From NCBI GenBank assembly GCA_030428695.1, contig JAUIEM010000461.1:1-7021 (forward strand): a stretch of DNA of 7,021 nt. Reading direction: 5' to 3'. Shown here one piece after another: positions 1 through 5,037 of this stretch (its first letter is position 1; each line of letters opens with the position of its first letter). Under the pieces are notes generated by a model. The model was given only the letters and a program-made list of their open reading frames with translations, ran no database searches and was not told the DNA's origin. The position numbers were made by a program, and so were the translations under genes. Origin of the DNA: a bacterium (GTDB taxonomy: Bacteria > Planctomycetota > J058 > JAJDCP01).

Positions 1-2
1 GC

Positions 3-58
3 CTTCGAGCAGCGGAGCCCATACAGCGCCACAGGTGAGCAGCGCAGAAGGCTCGAAG
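3..58. repeat. Nested inverted repeat upstream of the kinase gene
   Basis: CTTCGAGC (3-10) is the exact reverse complement of GCTCGAAG (51-58), giving an 8-bp stem with a 40-nt loop. No run of T follows, so a classic intrinsic terminator is not supported. It may be an operator, the remains of an upstream gene's 3' structure, or chance in GC-rich DNA. I see no convincing gene in 1-123. Confidence 0.25.
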
Positions 59-68
59 TGCCCGAGAT

Positions 69-89
69 CTGCGGCATCCGGGTCCGCAG
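69..89. repeat. Hairpin in the kinase leader
   Basis: CTGCGG (69-74) pairs perfectly with CCGCAG (84-89) across a 9-nt loop. The hairpin ends 22 nt before the ribosome binding site of the kinase gene. If transcribed, it would sit in the 5' leader. A role is not shown by the sequence. Confidence 0.25.
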
Positions 90-111
90 CAGGAATCCCG
101 GTGAATCAGAC

Positions 112-117
112 AGGAGG
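112..117 (+). promoter_or_regulatory. Ribosome binding site of the kinase gene
   Basis: A perfect AGGAGG lies 6 nt before the ATG at 124. It fixes the start there and argues against the in-frame upstream ATG at 58, which has no comparable site. Confidence 0.85.
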
Positions 118-123
118 AGAGAG

Positions 124-1506
124 ATGGAAGAACGAGACGACGCCGCGCTCCGGTCCCTGGTCCGCTCCCTGGACGAGCCGATGGGCGAGGCCCTGCGCAG
201 CGAGGTCGCGCGGGTCGCCGGGAGCCTCGGCGCCGACAGCGCCCCACTGCTCGCCGAGGGCGCCGAGGTCGGACCCTGGACCCTGGGGAGCCTGCTCGGC
301 GCGGGAGGCCAGGCGGTGGTCTACCGCGCGTCGGACGAGGCCGGCCGCGAGGTCGCCCTGAAGCTGCCCTTCGGCGACGACCCCCAGCGCCTCGGCCGCG
401 AGCTGCGCGCGCTCGAGGAGCTCGCGGGTCGGCCCGGCATCGTCGGGCTGGTCGCGGCGGAGCTCAACGCCCCGCGGCCCTGGATCGCCCTCGAGCTCTG
501 CCCCGAGGGCTCGCTCGCCGAGCGCATGGCGGCCGAGGGACCGCTGCCGGCGGACGAGGTGCGGCGCATCGGCCTCGCCCTGCTCGACGCCCTGGAGACC
601 GCGCACGCCCGGGCCATCGTCCACCGCGACCTCAAGCCGCAGAACGTCCTGTTCGACGCCGAGGACCGGCCGCTGATCGCCGACTTCGGGCTCGGCAAGC
701 GCTGCGCGGACGAGGTGGTGCTGTCCCTGACCCGCGACGCGACCCGGGTCGCCGGCACGCCGCTATACTTCGCGCCGGAGCAGGAACGCGGCGGCCCCGT
801 GGACGGGCGCACCGACCTGTACGCCTTCGGCAAGCTGCTCTACCACATGCTGACCGGCGAGGCGCCACGGACCCTGCGCCCGGTCGAGCGCGTGCGCGAA
901 GGCATCGACCCCCAGTGGAGCGAGCTGGTCTTCGGCCTGACCGAGCCGGACCCCGCCAAGCGTCCGGCGGATGCCGCGGCGGTCCGCGGTCTGTTGACGG
1001 CCCTCGGGCACGGCGCGCGGATCCCCGAAGCGCGCTGGCTGCGCCTTCAGTGCAGCGCGTACGCCTGCGGCCAGGAGAGCGTCCTGACCTGGCGCCACCA
1101 CCGGCTGTGCGAAGAGCACGGGCTGGCGATGCGGCGCCGCTACGGCGGCGTCGCGCTCGGCCTCGCGGCGGCAGCGCTGGTCGCCTTCCTGATCGCCCTG
1201 GCGACGGCCAGGAGCCCCCTCAGCACCTGGATGGCCCTGGGCACGGGCGCCGCGCTGCTCTCGCTTCCCGCGCTGGTGCTCTTCTGGCGCAGCAGGCTGA
1301 CGGCCCTGCTCCCCGCCCCCGCCCGCCCCCGCGGCTTCCCCTGGCGGGAGCTCGGCCTGTTCGCCGCGCTGCTCGGCAGCGGGGCGCTGGCGGTGCTCCT
1401 GTTCCGGGCGCCGGAGTGGGTCCCGCTCCTCGGCTTCGGCGTGATCACCGCGTTGACGGTCCTCGGGCTGATCCGGCTTATCCGGCGCTTCCTCGGTTCC
1501 TCTTGA
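124..1506 (+). CDS. Membrane-anchored Hanks-type Ser/Thr protein kinase
   Basis: A 460-residue eukaryotic-like protein kinase predicted to phosphorylate Ser/Thr of cytoplasmic targets. The catalytic core is complete: glycine loop GAGGQAVVY (59-67), ATP lysine K80 in VALK, likely helix-C glutamate E93, catalytic loop HRDLKPQN (167-174, D169), DFG (187-189), activation loop with S201, T203 and T207 as possible phosphosites, GTPLYFAPE (211-219) and DGRTDLYAFG with D231. It is an RD kinase, so activation-loop phosphorylation may control it. After the kinase fold come C310, C315, C329 and H332, which could bind zinc, then four hydrophobic segments at about 341-361, 368-388, 407-427 and 431-450 and a basic tail (RLIRRF). 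No PASTA or other extracellular sensor domain is present, so the input probably comes through the membrane helices or a partner. The start is set by AGGAGG at 112-117. The 3' end overlaps the convergent acyltransferase gene by 29 nt. Kinase identity is very secure; target and signal are unknown. Confidence 0.95.
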   Translation: MEERDDAALRSLVRSLDEPMGEALRSEVARVAGSLGADSAPLLAEGAEVGPWTLGSLLGAGGQAVVYRASDEAGREVALKLPFGDDPQRLGRELRALEELAGRPGIVGLVAAELNAPRPWIALELCPEGSLAERMAAEGPLPADEVRRIGLALLDALETAHARAIVHRDLKPQNVLFDAEDRPLIADFGLGKRCADEVVLSLTRDATRVAGTPLYFAPEQERGGPVDGRTDLYAFGKLLYHMLTGEAPRTLRPVERVREGIDPQWSELVFGLTEPDPAKRPADAAAVRGLLTALGHGARIPEARWLRLQCSAYACGQESVLTWRHHRLCEEHGLAMRRRYGGVALGLAAAALVAFLIALATARSPLSTWMALGTGAALLSLPALVLFWRSRLTALLPAPARPRGFPWRELGLFAALLGSGALAVLLFRAPEWVPLLGFGVITALTVLGLIRLIRRFLGSS

Positions 1507-2635
1507 GCTTCGAGCAGCGCAGCAGCTCATCGATCTCGGCCTGCTTGTGGGCCCGCTCCTGGGCGAGCACCGCGCGCAGGATCCCCATCAGCCGGCCGTC
1601 GAACACCCGGTGCACCGAGTGGGTCGGCTCGGGGTCGAGGCCGCGGGCCTGCTTGTAGGGGGCGTTGCCGAAGCCGGCGTAGAACTTCGCCAGGCCGTGC
1701 TCGATCGCGTAGCGGATCGGCGCGTAGCAGGTCGCGTTGAAGTACAGCGCGGGGACGTCCTCCCGGGCGCCCCAGTAGCGGCCGTACAGCGCGCTCCCCT
1801 TGCGCACGCACAGCGAGCCGCCGACCCGCTCGTCGCCGGCGAAGGCGAGGAACAGGACCAGGCGGTGACGCCAGCGGGCGAACAGCTCCTCCCAGGTGCC
1901 GCGCTGCAGGTAGTGGCTGCCGGTGCCGTAGAGCAGGCAGGTGCGGCTGTAGAAGTCGTACATCGCGTCGAGGTCGGCGCTCTCGAGCTGGTCACCGCTG
2001 CGGACCTCGAGGCGCAGCCCGGCCTCGGGCACCCGGCGCAGCTCGCGCTTGATCTTGACCCGGTCCTTCGAGCGGAACCGGGCGAGGAAGGCGTCGAAGT
2101 CGGCGTAGCCCCGGTTCTCCCACACCAGCTGCCAGGTCAGCCGGCGCAGGTAGCCGAGACGGGCGATGCGCTCGGCCTCTTCCTCGGGCACGAACAGGTA
2201 GTGCACCCCCTGCATGCCGGCGCGCCGGGCCCCGTCCTCGACCAGCTCGACCAGCTTCTCGAGGAGGTTGTCGGAGGCGAAGCTGCCGTCGAGCAACAGG
2301 TGCTCCCCGGGCACCGGCGAGAACGGCGCCATCGACACCATCTTCGGGTAGTAGGGGATGCCGAGCCGGCGCGCGAGCATCGCCCACTGCCAGTCGTAGA
2401 TGAACTCCGCCCGGCCGTCCCCTTTGACGTACAGGGGCAGGGCCGCGCGCAGGGTCTCGCCCTGCCAGACCGTGACGTGCTGCGCGAGGTAGCCGAAGCG
2501 CGGCAGGGCCGAGGCGGCCTCGCAGGCGGCGAGGAAGGCGTGCTCGTGGAAGGGGGAGCCGGCGCCGACCAGGCGGTCCCAGGCGGCGGCGTCGACCTCG
2601 TCCACGCCGGACAGGAAGCGGACCTCGAAGCTCAC
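1478..2635 (-). CDS. DUF482 / FemAB-like GNAT-fold N-acyltransferase (COG3146 type)
   Basis: A 385-residue protein that I recognise as the DUF482 (FemAB-like) family of predicted N-acyltransferases, often labelled 'peptidoglycan biosynthesis' without biochemical proof. Signature stretches are SPFHEHAFL (27-35), the central LPLYVKGDGRAEFIYDWQWA (66-85), GIPYYPKMVSMAPFSPVPG (92-110), the basic KDRVKIKRELRRV (190-202), the aromatic YDFYSRTCLLYGTGSHYLQR (226-245) and the C-terminal CYAPIRYAIEHGLAKFYAGF (303-322) with ARGLDPEPTHSVH (330-342). The length is normal for the family, and no signal peptide or membrane segment is seen, so it should be cytoplasmic. The start is GTG, chosen because GGAGGA lies 8 nt upstream (2644-2649) and the family's N-terminal motif begins soon after. 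It lies 58 nt downstream of the methyltransferase on the same strand and is probably co-transcribed with it. Family call is firm; the substrate is unknown. Confidence 0.88.
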   Translation of the reverse strand: MSFEVRFLSGVDEVDAAAWDRLVGAGSPFHEHAFLAACEAASALPRFGYLAQHVTVWQGETLRAALPLYVKGDGRAEFIYDWQWAMLARRLGIPYYPKMVSMAPFSPVPGEHLLLDGSFASDNLLEKLVELVEDGARRAGMQGVHYLFVPEEEAERIARLGYLRRLTWQLVWENRGYADFDAFLARFRSKDRVKIKRELRRVPEAGLRLEVRSGDQLESADLDAMYDFYSRTCLLYGTGSHYLQRGTWEELFARWRHRLVLFLAFAGDERVGGSLCVRKGSALYGRYWGAREDVPALYFNATCYAPIRYAIEHGLAKFYAGFGNAPYKQARGLDPEPTHSVHRVFDGRLMGILRAVLAQERAHKQAEIDELLRCSKLKRNRGSAG

Positions 2636-2643
2636 GGGCGACG

Positions 2644-2649
2644 TCCTCC
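2644..2649 (-). promoter_or_regulatory. Ribosome binding site of the acyltransferase gene
   Basis: On the minus strand GGAGGA stands 8 nt before a GTG codon (2635-2633). There is no nearby in-frame ATG with a better site, so this decides in favour of a GTG start. Confidence 0.7.
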
Positions 2650-2666
2650 GCAGGCTCTTGTACGCC

Positions 2667-2688
2667 AGGGGAAGAAGGAGAAAAAGGA
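2667..2688. other. 22-nt purine/pyrimidine tract between methyltransferase and acyltransferase
   Basis: The 58-nt gap between the two minus-strand genes contains an unbroken 22-nt purine run on the plus strand (2667-2688), read as a C/T-rich run in the mRNA. It includes five T in a row right after the methyltransferase stop. No strong stem precedes these T residues, so I do not call an intrinsic terminator. A weak partial terminator, an mRNA processing region or a protein-binding pyrimidine tract are all possible. Confidence 0.3.
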
Positions 2689-2693
2689 CGCCC

Positions 2694-3410
2694 TCACCGG
2701 ATCCGCCGCGCGCTGACGAGCTGGAGCTGGTTCCACGGCGGCTCCAGCGGGGCGTCCCGGACCTCGACCGCGAAGCCCGTGCGCTCGAGCAGGGTCCGCA
2801 CCTCGGGCAGGAGGAAGGTCAGGTAGTACATGATGAAGCGCGGCTTGAGCACGAGGTTGCGCAGCAGCATCGTCAGGTTGAAGCCGGTCGCGAGCCAGCG
2901 CCCGGGCGACCACCAGCCCGGCCGCCTGCCGGTGATGAAGACGAAGCGCCCGCCCGGCCGCAGCACGCGGTGGATCGCCCGCACGAAGCGCGCCTCATCG
3001 CGCTGCCGGATGTGGCCGAAGGCGCCGAAGCAGGTCACCGCGTCGAAGCAGCCGGCGAAGGGCGGCGCGAGGGCCTCGCCGCGGACCAGGCGCAGGCGCG
3101 GGAAGCCCGGGGCGTCGCACAGCCGGCGGCGGGCCTCGGCGAGCATGCCGCGGCTGAAGTCCAGGCCGACGACCGGCCCGCTGCACAGCGGCAGCAGGGC
3201 CTCGAGCCCGGCGCCGGTGCCGCAGCAGAGGTCGAGGGCGCGCGACGGAGGCTCGTCCGCCAGCAGCTCGACCACCGGATCGACGAACATCGCCGGGGTG
3301 CGGAAGGGCGTGTAGTCGAACTTCGGCGCGAGCAGGTCGTAGCCGCGCTCGGTCGAAGAGAGGGCCTGGCGCGCCAGCTCCCAGAAGCTCGGTCCGTGCG
3401 GGTGGAACAT
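2694..3410 (-). CDS. Class I SAM-dependent methyltransferase
   Basis: A 238-residue Rossmann-fold methyltransferase. Motif I is ALDLCCGTGAGLE (58-70), the glycine-rich SAM loop. The acidic residue after strand 2 is D84 in VVGLDFS (80-86), motif IV is FDAVTCFGAFGHI (122-134), and LRPGGRF (150-156) is the usual post-motif. The C-terminal third (161-238) is rich in aromatic and hydrophobic residues (GWWSPGRWL, RFIMYYLTFLLPEV) and probably forms the substrate lid. The reading frame is open further upstream to 3590, but that extension would run through the divergent CBS gene. GGGGGAGAGG directly before the ATG at 3410, together with the normal family N-terminus (MFHPHGPSFWELA), supports the shorter start. 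It is the first gene of a likely two-gene minus-strand unit with the acyltransferase. The methyl acceptor cannot be told; a small molecule or lipid is more likely than rRNA or DNA, because no target-recognition domain is seen. Confidence 0.9.
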   Translation of the reverse strand: MFHPHGPSFWELARQALSSTERGYDLLAPKFDYTPFRTPAMFVDPVVELLADEPPSRALDLCCGTGAGLEALLPLCSGPVVGLDFSRGMLAEARRRLCDAPGFPRLRLVRGEALAPPFAGCFDAVTCFGAFGHIRQRDEARFVRAIHRVLRPGGRFVFITGRRPGWWSPGRWLATGFNLTMLLRNLVLKPRFIMYYLTFLLPEVRTLLERTGFAVEVRDAPLEPPWNQLQLVSARRIR

Positions 3411-3420
3411 CCTCTCCCCC
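3411..3420 (-). promoter_or_regulatory. Ribosome binding site of the methyltransferase gene
   Basis: Minus-strand GGGGGAGAGG abuts the ATG at 3410. GGGAG within it gives 4-5 nt of spacing, acceptable for translation. It decides between the ATG at 3410 and longer in-frame starts. Confidence 0.6.
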
Positions 3421-3459
3421 GTGCTGGACGCCGCTGCAAGCGCGGCGCCGTGGTCCTCG

Positions 3460-3488
3460 ACTGTACACGCGAGCGCCGACCCGGTACA
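3460..3488 (-). promoter_or_regulatory. Candidate promoter for methyltransferase-acyltransferase unit
   Basis: On the minus strand TACAGT (rc of 3460-3465) resembles a -10 box. TGTACC (rc of 3483-3488) lies 17 nt upstream as a weak -35 (3 of 6 consensus positions). It almost coincides with the plus-strand candidate promoter for the first CBS gene, so the two could not be occupied at once. Called by pattern only. Confidence 0.3.
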
Positions 3489-3490
3489 CT
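3462..3490 (+). promoter_or_regulatory. Candidate sigma70-type promoter for the first CBS gene
   Basis: TGTACA (3462-3467) matches 4 of 6 positions of TTGACA and lies 17 nt before TACACT (3485-3490), which matches 4 of 6 of TATAAT. Transcription would start near 3497, about 23 nt before the ATG. The same TACACT box precedes the second CBS gene, which raises confidence a little. GTACAC is repeated here with 21-nt spacing (3463-3468 and 3484-3489), also a possible two-site operator. Confidence 0.4.
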
Positions 3491-3519
3491 CATGACACAC
3501 TGCAGCACGGAGAGCGCGC

Positions 3520-3951
3520 ATGCTTCCCAAGGTCAGAGAGTACATGGTCCCGATCGAGAAGCTCCACACCTTGCGGCCCGATACCGACATCTACAGCGCC
3601 GTCGAGTTCCTCCTCAAGCACCGGATCTCCGGGGCGCCCGTCGTCGACGAGGGCGGCGCGCTGGTCGGCGTCATCTCCGAGAAGGACTGCCTGCGCCTTC
3701 TCGCGGAGGGCGACGTCGGGGCGGACGTGCCGCGCGGCAACGTCGACAGCTTCATGACGCGGGACGTCAGCACGGCGGTCTCGTCGATGGACATCTACTA
3801 CGCGGCCGGGGTGTTCCTCGGCCACCACTTCCGCCGCCTGCCCGTCGTCGACGACGGCAAGCTCGTCGGCCAGATCAGCCGCCGGGACATCCTGCGGGCG
3901 GTCGAGGAGAAGCTGCTCGAAGAGCGGCGGAAGTCCGCGCAGGACGGGTGA
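3520..3951 (+). CDS. Small CBS-pair protein (first of two)
   Basis: A 143-residue stand-alone Bateman module: CBS1 about residues 1-62 and CBS2 about 74-130. The protein has no other domain, no signal peptide and no membrane segment, so it is cytoplasmic. Each repeat ends with the S/T-x-x-D signature that contacts the ribose of adenine nucleotides: SEKD (53-56) and SRRD (120-123). This suggests ATP, ADP, AMP or a similar ligand. The link between the repeats (63-73) is short, and the C-terminus is a charged helix (EEKLLEERRKSAQDG). GGAGAG (3509-3514) lies 5 nt before the ATG. It stands divergent to the methyltransferase and 66 nt before a second CBS-pair gene. Such free CBS proteins usually regulate a partner enzyme or transporter, and no such partner is adjacent. 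Family call secure, role unknown. Confidence 0.92.
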   Translation: MLPKVREYMVPIEKLHTLRPDTDIYSAVEFLLKHRISGAPVVDEGGALVGVISEKDCLRLLAEGDVGADVPRGNVDSFMTRDVSTAVSSMDIYYAAGVFLGHHFRRLPVVDDGKLVGQISRRDILRAVEEKLLEERRKSAQDG

Positions 3952-3958
3952 CGCGTCT

Positions 3959-3986
3959 TCGACGAACGGCGTCGGTGTGATACACT
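3959..3986 (+). promoter_or_regulatory. Candidate extended -10 promoter for the second CBS gene
   Basis: TACACT (3981-3986) is preceded by TG plus one base (3978-3980), an extended -10 element. TCGACG (3959-3964, 4 of 6 matches to TTGACA) lies 16 nt upstream. Transcription would start near 3993, giving a leader of about 25 nt. This implies the second CBS gene can be expressed separately from the first. Confidence 0.45.
3960..3974. repeat. 5-bp inverted repeat over the -35 region of the second CBS promoter
   Basis: CGACG (3960-3964) and CGTCG (3970-3974) form a perfect 5-bp inverted repeat with a 5-nt centre, overlapping the proposed -35 box. It could be a small operator or a weak 3' hairpin of the first CBS transcript. 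No T run follows. Confidence 0.25.
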
Positions 3987-4017
3987 CCGGGCTTTCACGG
4001 GAGCAGAAGGAAGGAAC

Positions 4018-4437
4018 ATGCGCGTCGCGGACTACATGAGCACGGAAGTGGCGACCCTCGGCCCGGACAACACCCTGCTGGAGACCCTGCACTTCCTGCG
4101 CGAGCGAAAGGTGCGACATGTCCCGATCGTCGACGGGAACAAGCTGGTCGGCATCGTCACCGACCGCGACGTGAAGCGGGCGACCCCGTCGCTGCTCGAC
4201 GCGAACACCACCCGCGCGAGCTACATCAAGGTCCTCGAAGACACGCGCCTGCGCCGGGTGATGTCCGAGAACCCGCTGTGCCTGACGGCCGACGCCGAGC
4301 TGCGCGACGCGGTCACGATCATGGCCGATCAGCAGATCACCGGCCTGCCGGTCGTCGACGGCGACGTGCTGGTCGGCATCGTCACCCACACCGACCTCCT
4401 GCGCGCCTTCGGCGAGCTGCTCGACGCCCGGAAGTAG
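4018..4437 (+). CDS. Small CBS-pair protein (second of two, AcuB-like)
   Basis: A 139-residue protein made only of two CBS repeats, about 1-55 and 76-133, joined by a link containing SLLDANTTRASYIKVLEDTRL (58-78). MRVADYMST at the start, GIVTDRDVKRATPS (45-58) and GLPVVDGDVLVGIVTHTDLL (109-128) resemble the AcuB-type CBS proteins. Both repeats carry the T-x-x-D nucleotide signature: TDRD (48-51) and THTD (123-126). It is therefore predicted to bind an adenine nucleotide and act as a cytoplasmic energy-state sensor. The ribosome binding region is AAGGAAGGA just before the ATG. It has its own candidate promoter and converges on the DUF1992 gene with only 15 nt between the stops. It is clearly a diverged relative, not a recent copy, of the CBS gene just upstream. 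No acetoin-catabolism genes are adjacent, so the acuB name is not justified. Confidence 0.92.
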   Translation: MRVADYMSTEVATLGPDNTLLETLHFLRERKVRHVPIVDGNKLVGIVTDRDVKRATPSLLDANTTRASYIKVLEDTRLRRVMSENPLCLTADAELRDAVTIMADQQITGLPVVDGDVLVGIVTHTDLLRAFGELLDARK

Positions 4438-4459
4438 CCCGCGGAAGAGGGCTCAGCCC
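4436..4459. terminator. Weak shared hairpins between convergent genes
   Basis: AGCCC (4436-4440) pairs with GGGCT (4449-4453) over an 8-nt loop, exactly spanning the 15-nt gap and parts of both stop codons. GGGC (4449-4452) can instead pair with GCCC (4456-4459). No T run on either strand, so only a weak bidirectional stop is supported. Confidence 0.25.
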
Positions 4460-4851
4460 CCTCGCTGCTCCCGCCACAGCCGCAGGATCGCCGCCTTGTC
4501 CAACCGCGGTGGCGCCAGCCGCGGCCCCTCGAGGGCGCGCGCGTGGCGCTTGAGGATCCAGGCCTGCAGCACGTCCAGGGCCGTGCACAGCGCCTCCTCA
4601 TCCTCGAGCAGCAGCAGGTCCCGCAGGCGCTCCTCGGCCTGCTTGCGCAGCTCGAGCACCGCCGGCAGCGGCGCCGACAGCCCCTCCCGCTTCAGCTTGG
4701 CGCCGAGCCAGGCCTCGGGGCTCCAGGCCTTGTCGAGGCCCTCGACGGGGCGGCCCTTGCCCGGCAGGTTGTCGAACTGACCGCGGGACTGCGCCTCGCG
4801 GATCTGGCGGTCGATGAAGGTCTCGAAGGACATGCCGGGGGGCTTGCGCAT
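4453..4851 (-). CDS. DUF1992 protein (DnaJC28-type conserved domain, YhdN-like)
   Basis: A 132-residue protein matching the DUF1992 family, the domain also found in the DnaJ homologue DNAJC28. Its hallmark is at residues 8-38: SFETFIDRQIREAQSRGQFDN followed by LPGKGRPVE, then a helical region with LPAVLELRKQAEERLRDLL (62-80). No J domain (HPD) is present, so it is not itself a DnaJ co-chaperone. It is a small, soluble, mainly helical protein of the size usual in bacteria, with no known reaction. The start at 4851 is set by AGGAGGA (4858-4864) with 6-nt spacing; M7 is an inferior alternative. The frame stays open upstream to 5937, but that stretch is antisense to the FecR gene and has no ribosome binding site. 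It is divergent from the FecR gene and convergent with the second CBS gene, so it is expected to be transcribed alone. Confidence 0.88.
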   Translation of the reverse strand: MRKPPGMSFETFIDRQIREAQSRGQFDNLPGKGRPVEGLDKAWSPEAWLGAKLKREGLSAPLPAVLELRKQAEERLRDLLLLEDEEALCTALDVLQAWILKRHARALEGPRLAPPRLDKAAILRLWREQRGG

Positions 4852-4857
4852 CGTGTC

Positions 4858-4864
4858 TCCTCCT
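4858..4864 (-). promoter_or_regulatory. Ribosome binding site of the DUF1992 gene
   Basis: Minus-strand AGGAGGA ends 6 nt before the ATG at 4851. It is the strongest such site in the frame and cuts the long upstream open frame down to a 132-residue protein. Confidence 0.8.
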
Positions 4865-4878
4865 GGCGGTGACCTCTG

Positions 4879-4899
4879 CAGCTTCGCAGCTGGGCGCCC
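4879..4899. repeat. Hairpin and GGGCGCCC palindrome in the DUF1992 leader
   Basis: CAGCT (4879-4883) pairs with AGCTG (4888-4892) over a TCGC loop, followed directly by the palindrome GGGCGCCC (4892-4899). A further GGGA/TCCC inverted repeat lies at 4910-4919. Possible operator or leader structure; no assigned protein. Confidence 0.25.
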
Positions 4900-4955
4900 G
4901 GTGTGCAATGGGATGTCCCGGACGGCCGTTCGCCATCGGGGGCGCGTCGCGCCTC

Positions 4956-4978
4956 GCGAAAAAATCCCCTTTTTCCGC
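4956..4978. repeat. A6/T5 hairpin in the divergent region
   Basis: GCG plus A5 (4956-4963) pairs with T5 and CGC (4970-4978, one bulged C at 4975) around a 6-nt loop ATCCCC. It is the most AT-rich spot in the region. Read as DNA it could be an A-tract bend or UP-like element for the divergent promoters. Read as RNA it is an 8-bp hairpin in a leader. No clear -10/-35 pair could be placed for the FecR gene. Confidence 0.35.
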
Positions 4979-4999
4979 AGGATCTGCTTCCGCCAGCCG

Positions 5000-5028
5000 T
5001 CCCCTTTCACGACACAACGTGCAGGGGA
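5000..5028 (+). promoter_or_regulatory. Hairpin sequestering the ribosome binding site of the FecR gene
   Basis: TCCCCT (5000-5005) is fully complementary to AGGGGA (5023-5028), the ribosome binding site of the GTG at 5038. Inside it CACG (5008-5011) pairs with CGTG (5018-5021) over the loop ACACAA, leaving a 2x1 internal loop. The structure would hide the ribosome binding site. A second copy of TCCCCTTT lies at 4965-4972 and could compete. No known riboswitch class is recognised. Confidence 0.45.
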
Positions 5029-5037
5029 AACACTCCC

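Noticed and set aside
58..123. An upstream ATG start for the kinase, adding 22 residues
   Set aside because: It has no ribosome binding site, whereas the ATG at 124 has a perfect one at ideal spacing, and the extra residues are not part of the kinase fold.
3..1519. The 12-nt direct repeat CTTCGAGCAGCG at 3-14 and 1508-1519 flanking the kinase gene, considered as mobile-element target or attachment sites
   Set aside because: A 12-nt repeat is expected about once by chance in 7 kb; the second copy is plain coding sequence of the acyltransferase, and there is no integrase or transposase.
1547..2716. A 389-codon open frame on the plus strand opposite the acyltransferase
   Set aside because: Its residue make-up (runs of Gly, Ala, Val, Glu and Gln without motifs) is typical of a GC-rich shadow frame; the minus-strand frame has clear family motifs and a ribosome binding site.
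3411..3590. A longer 298-residue methyltransferase start
   Set aside because: It would run through the promoter and 5' end of the divergent CBS gene, and the extra 60 residues show no methyltransferase feature.
2658..3980. A 440-codon plus-strand open frame across the methyltransferase and first CBS gene
   Set aside because: It crosses two well-supported genes and has an Arg/Ala/Gly-rich low-information translation.
3490..4389. A 299-codon minus-strand open frame opposite both CBS genes
   Set aside because: It contains repeated HDADQ-like stretches that are just the reverse of the CBS repeats; no start signal.
4956..4978. The A6/T5 hairpin as an intrinsic terminator
   Set aside because: It lies upstream of both divergent genes, so there is no transcript from this window that it would end; its loop and bulge also fit poorly.
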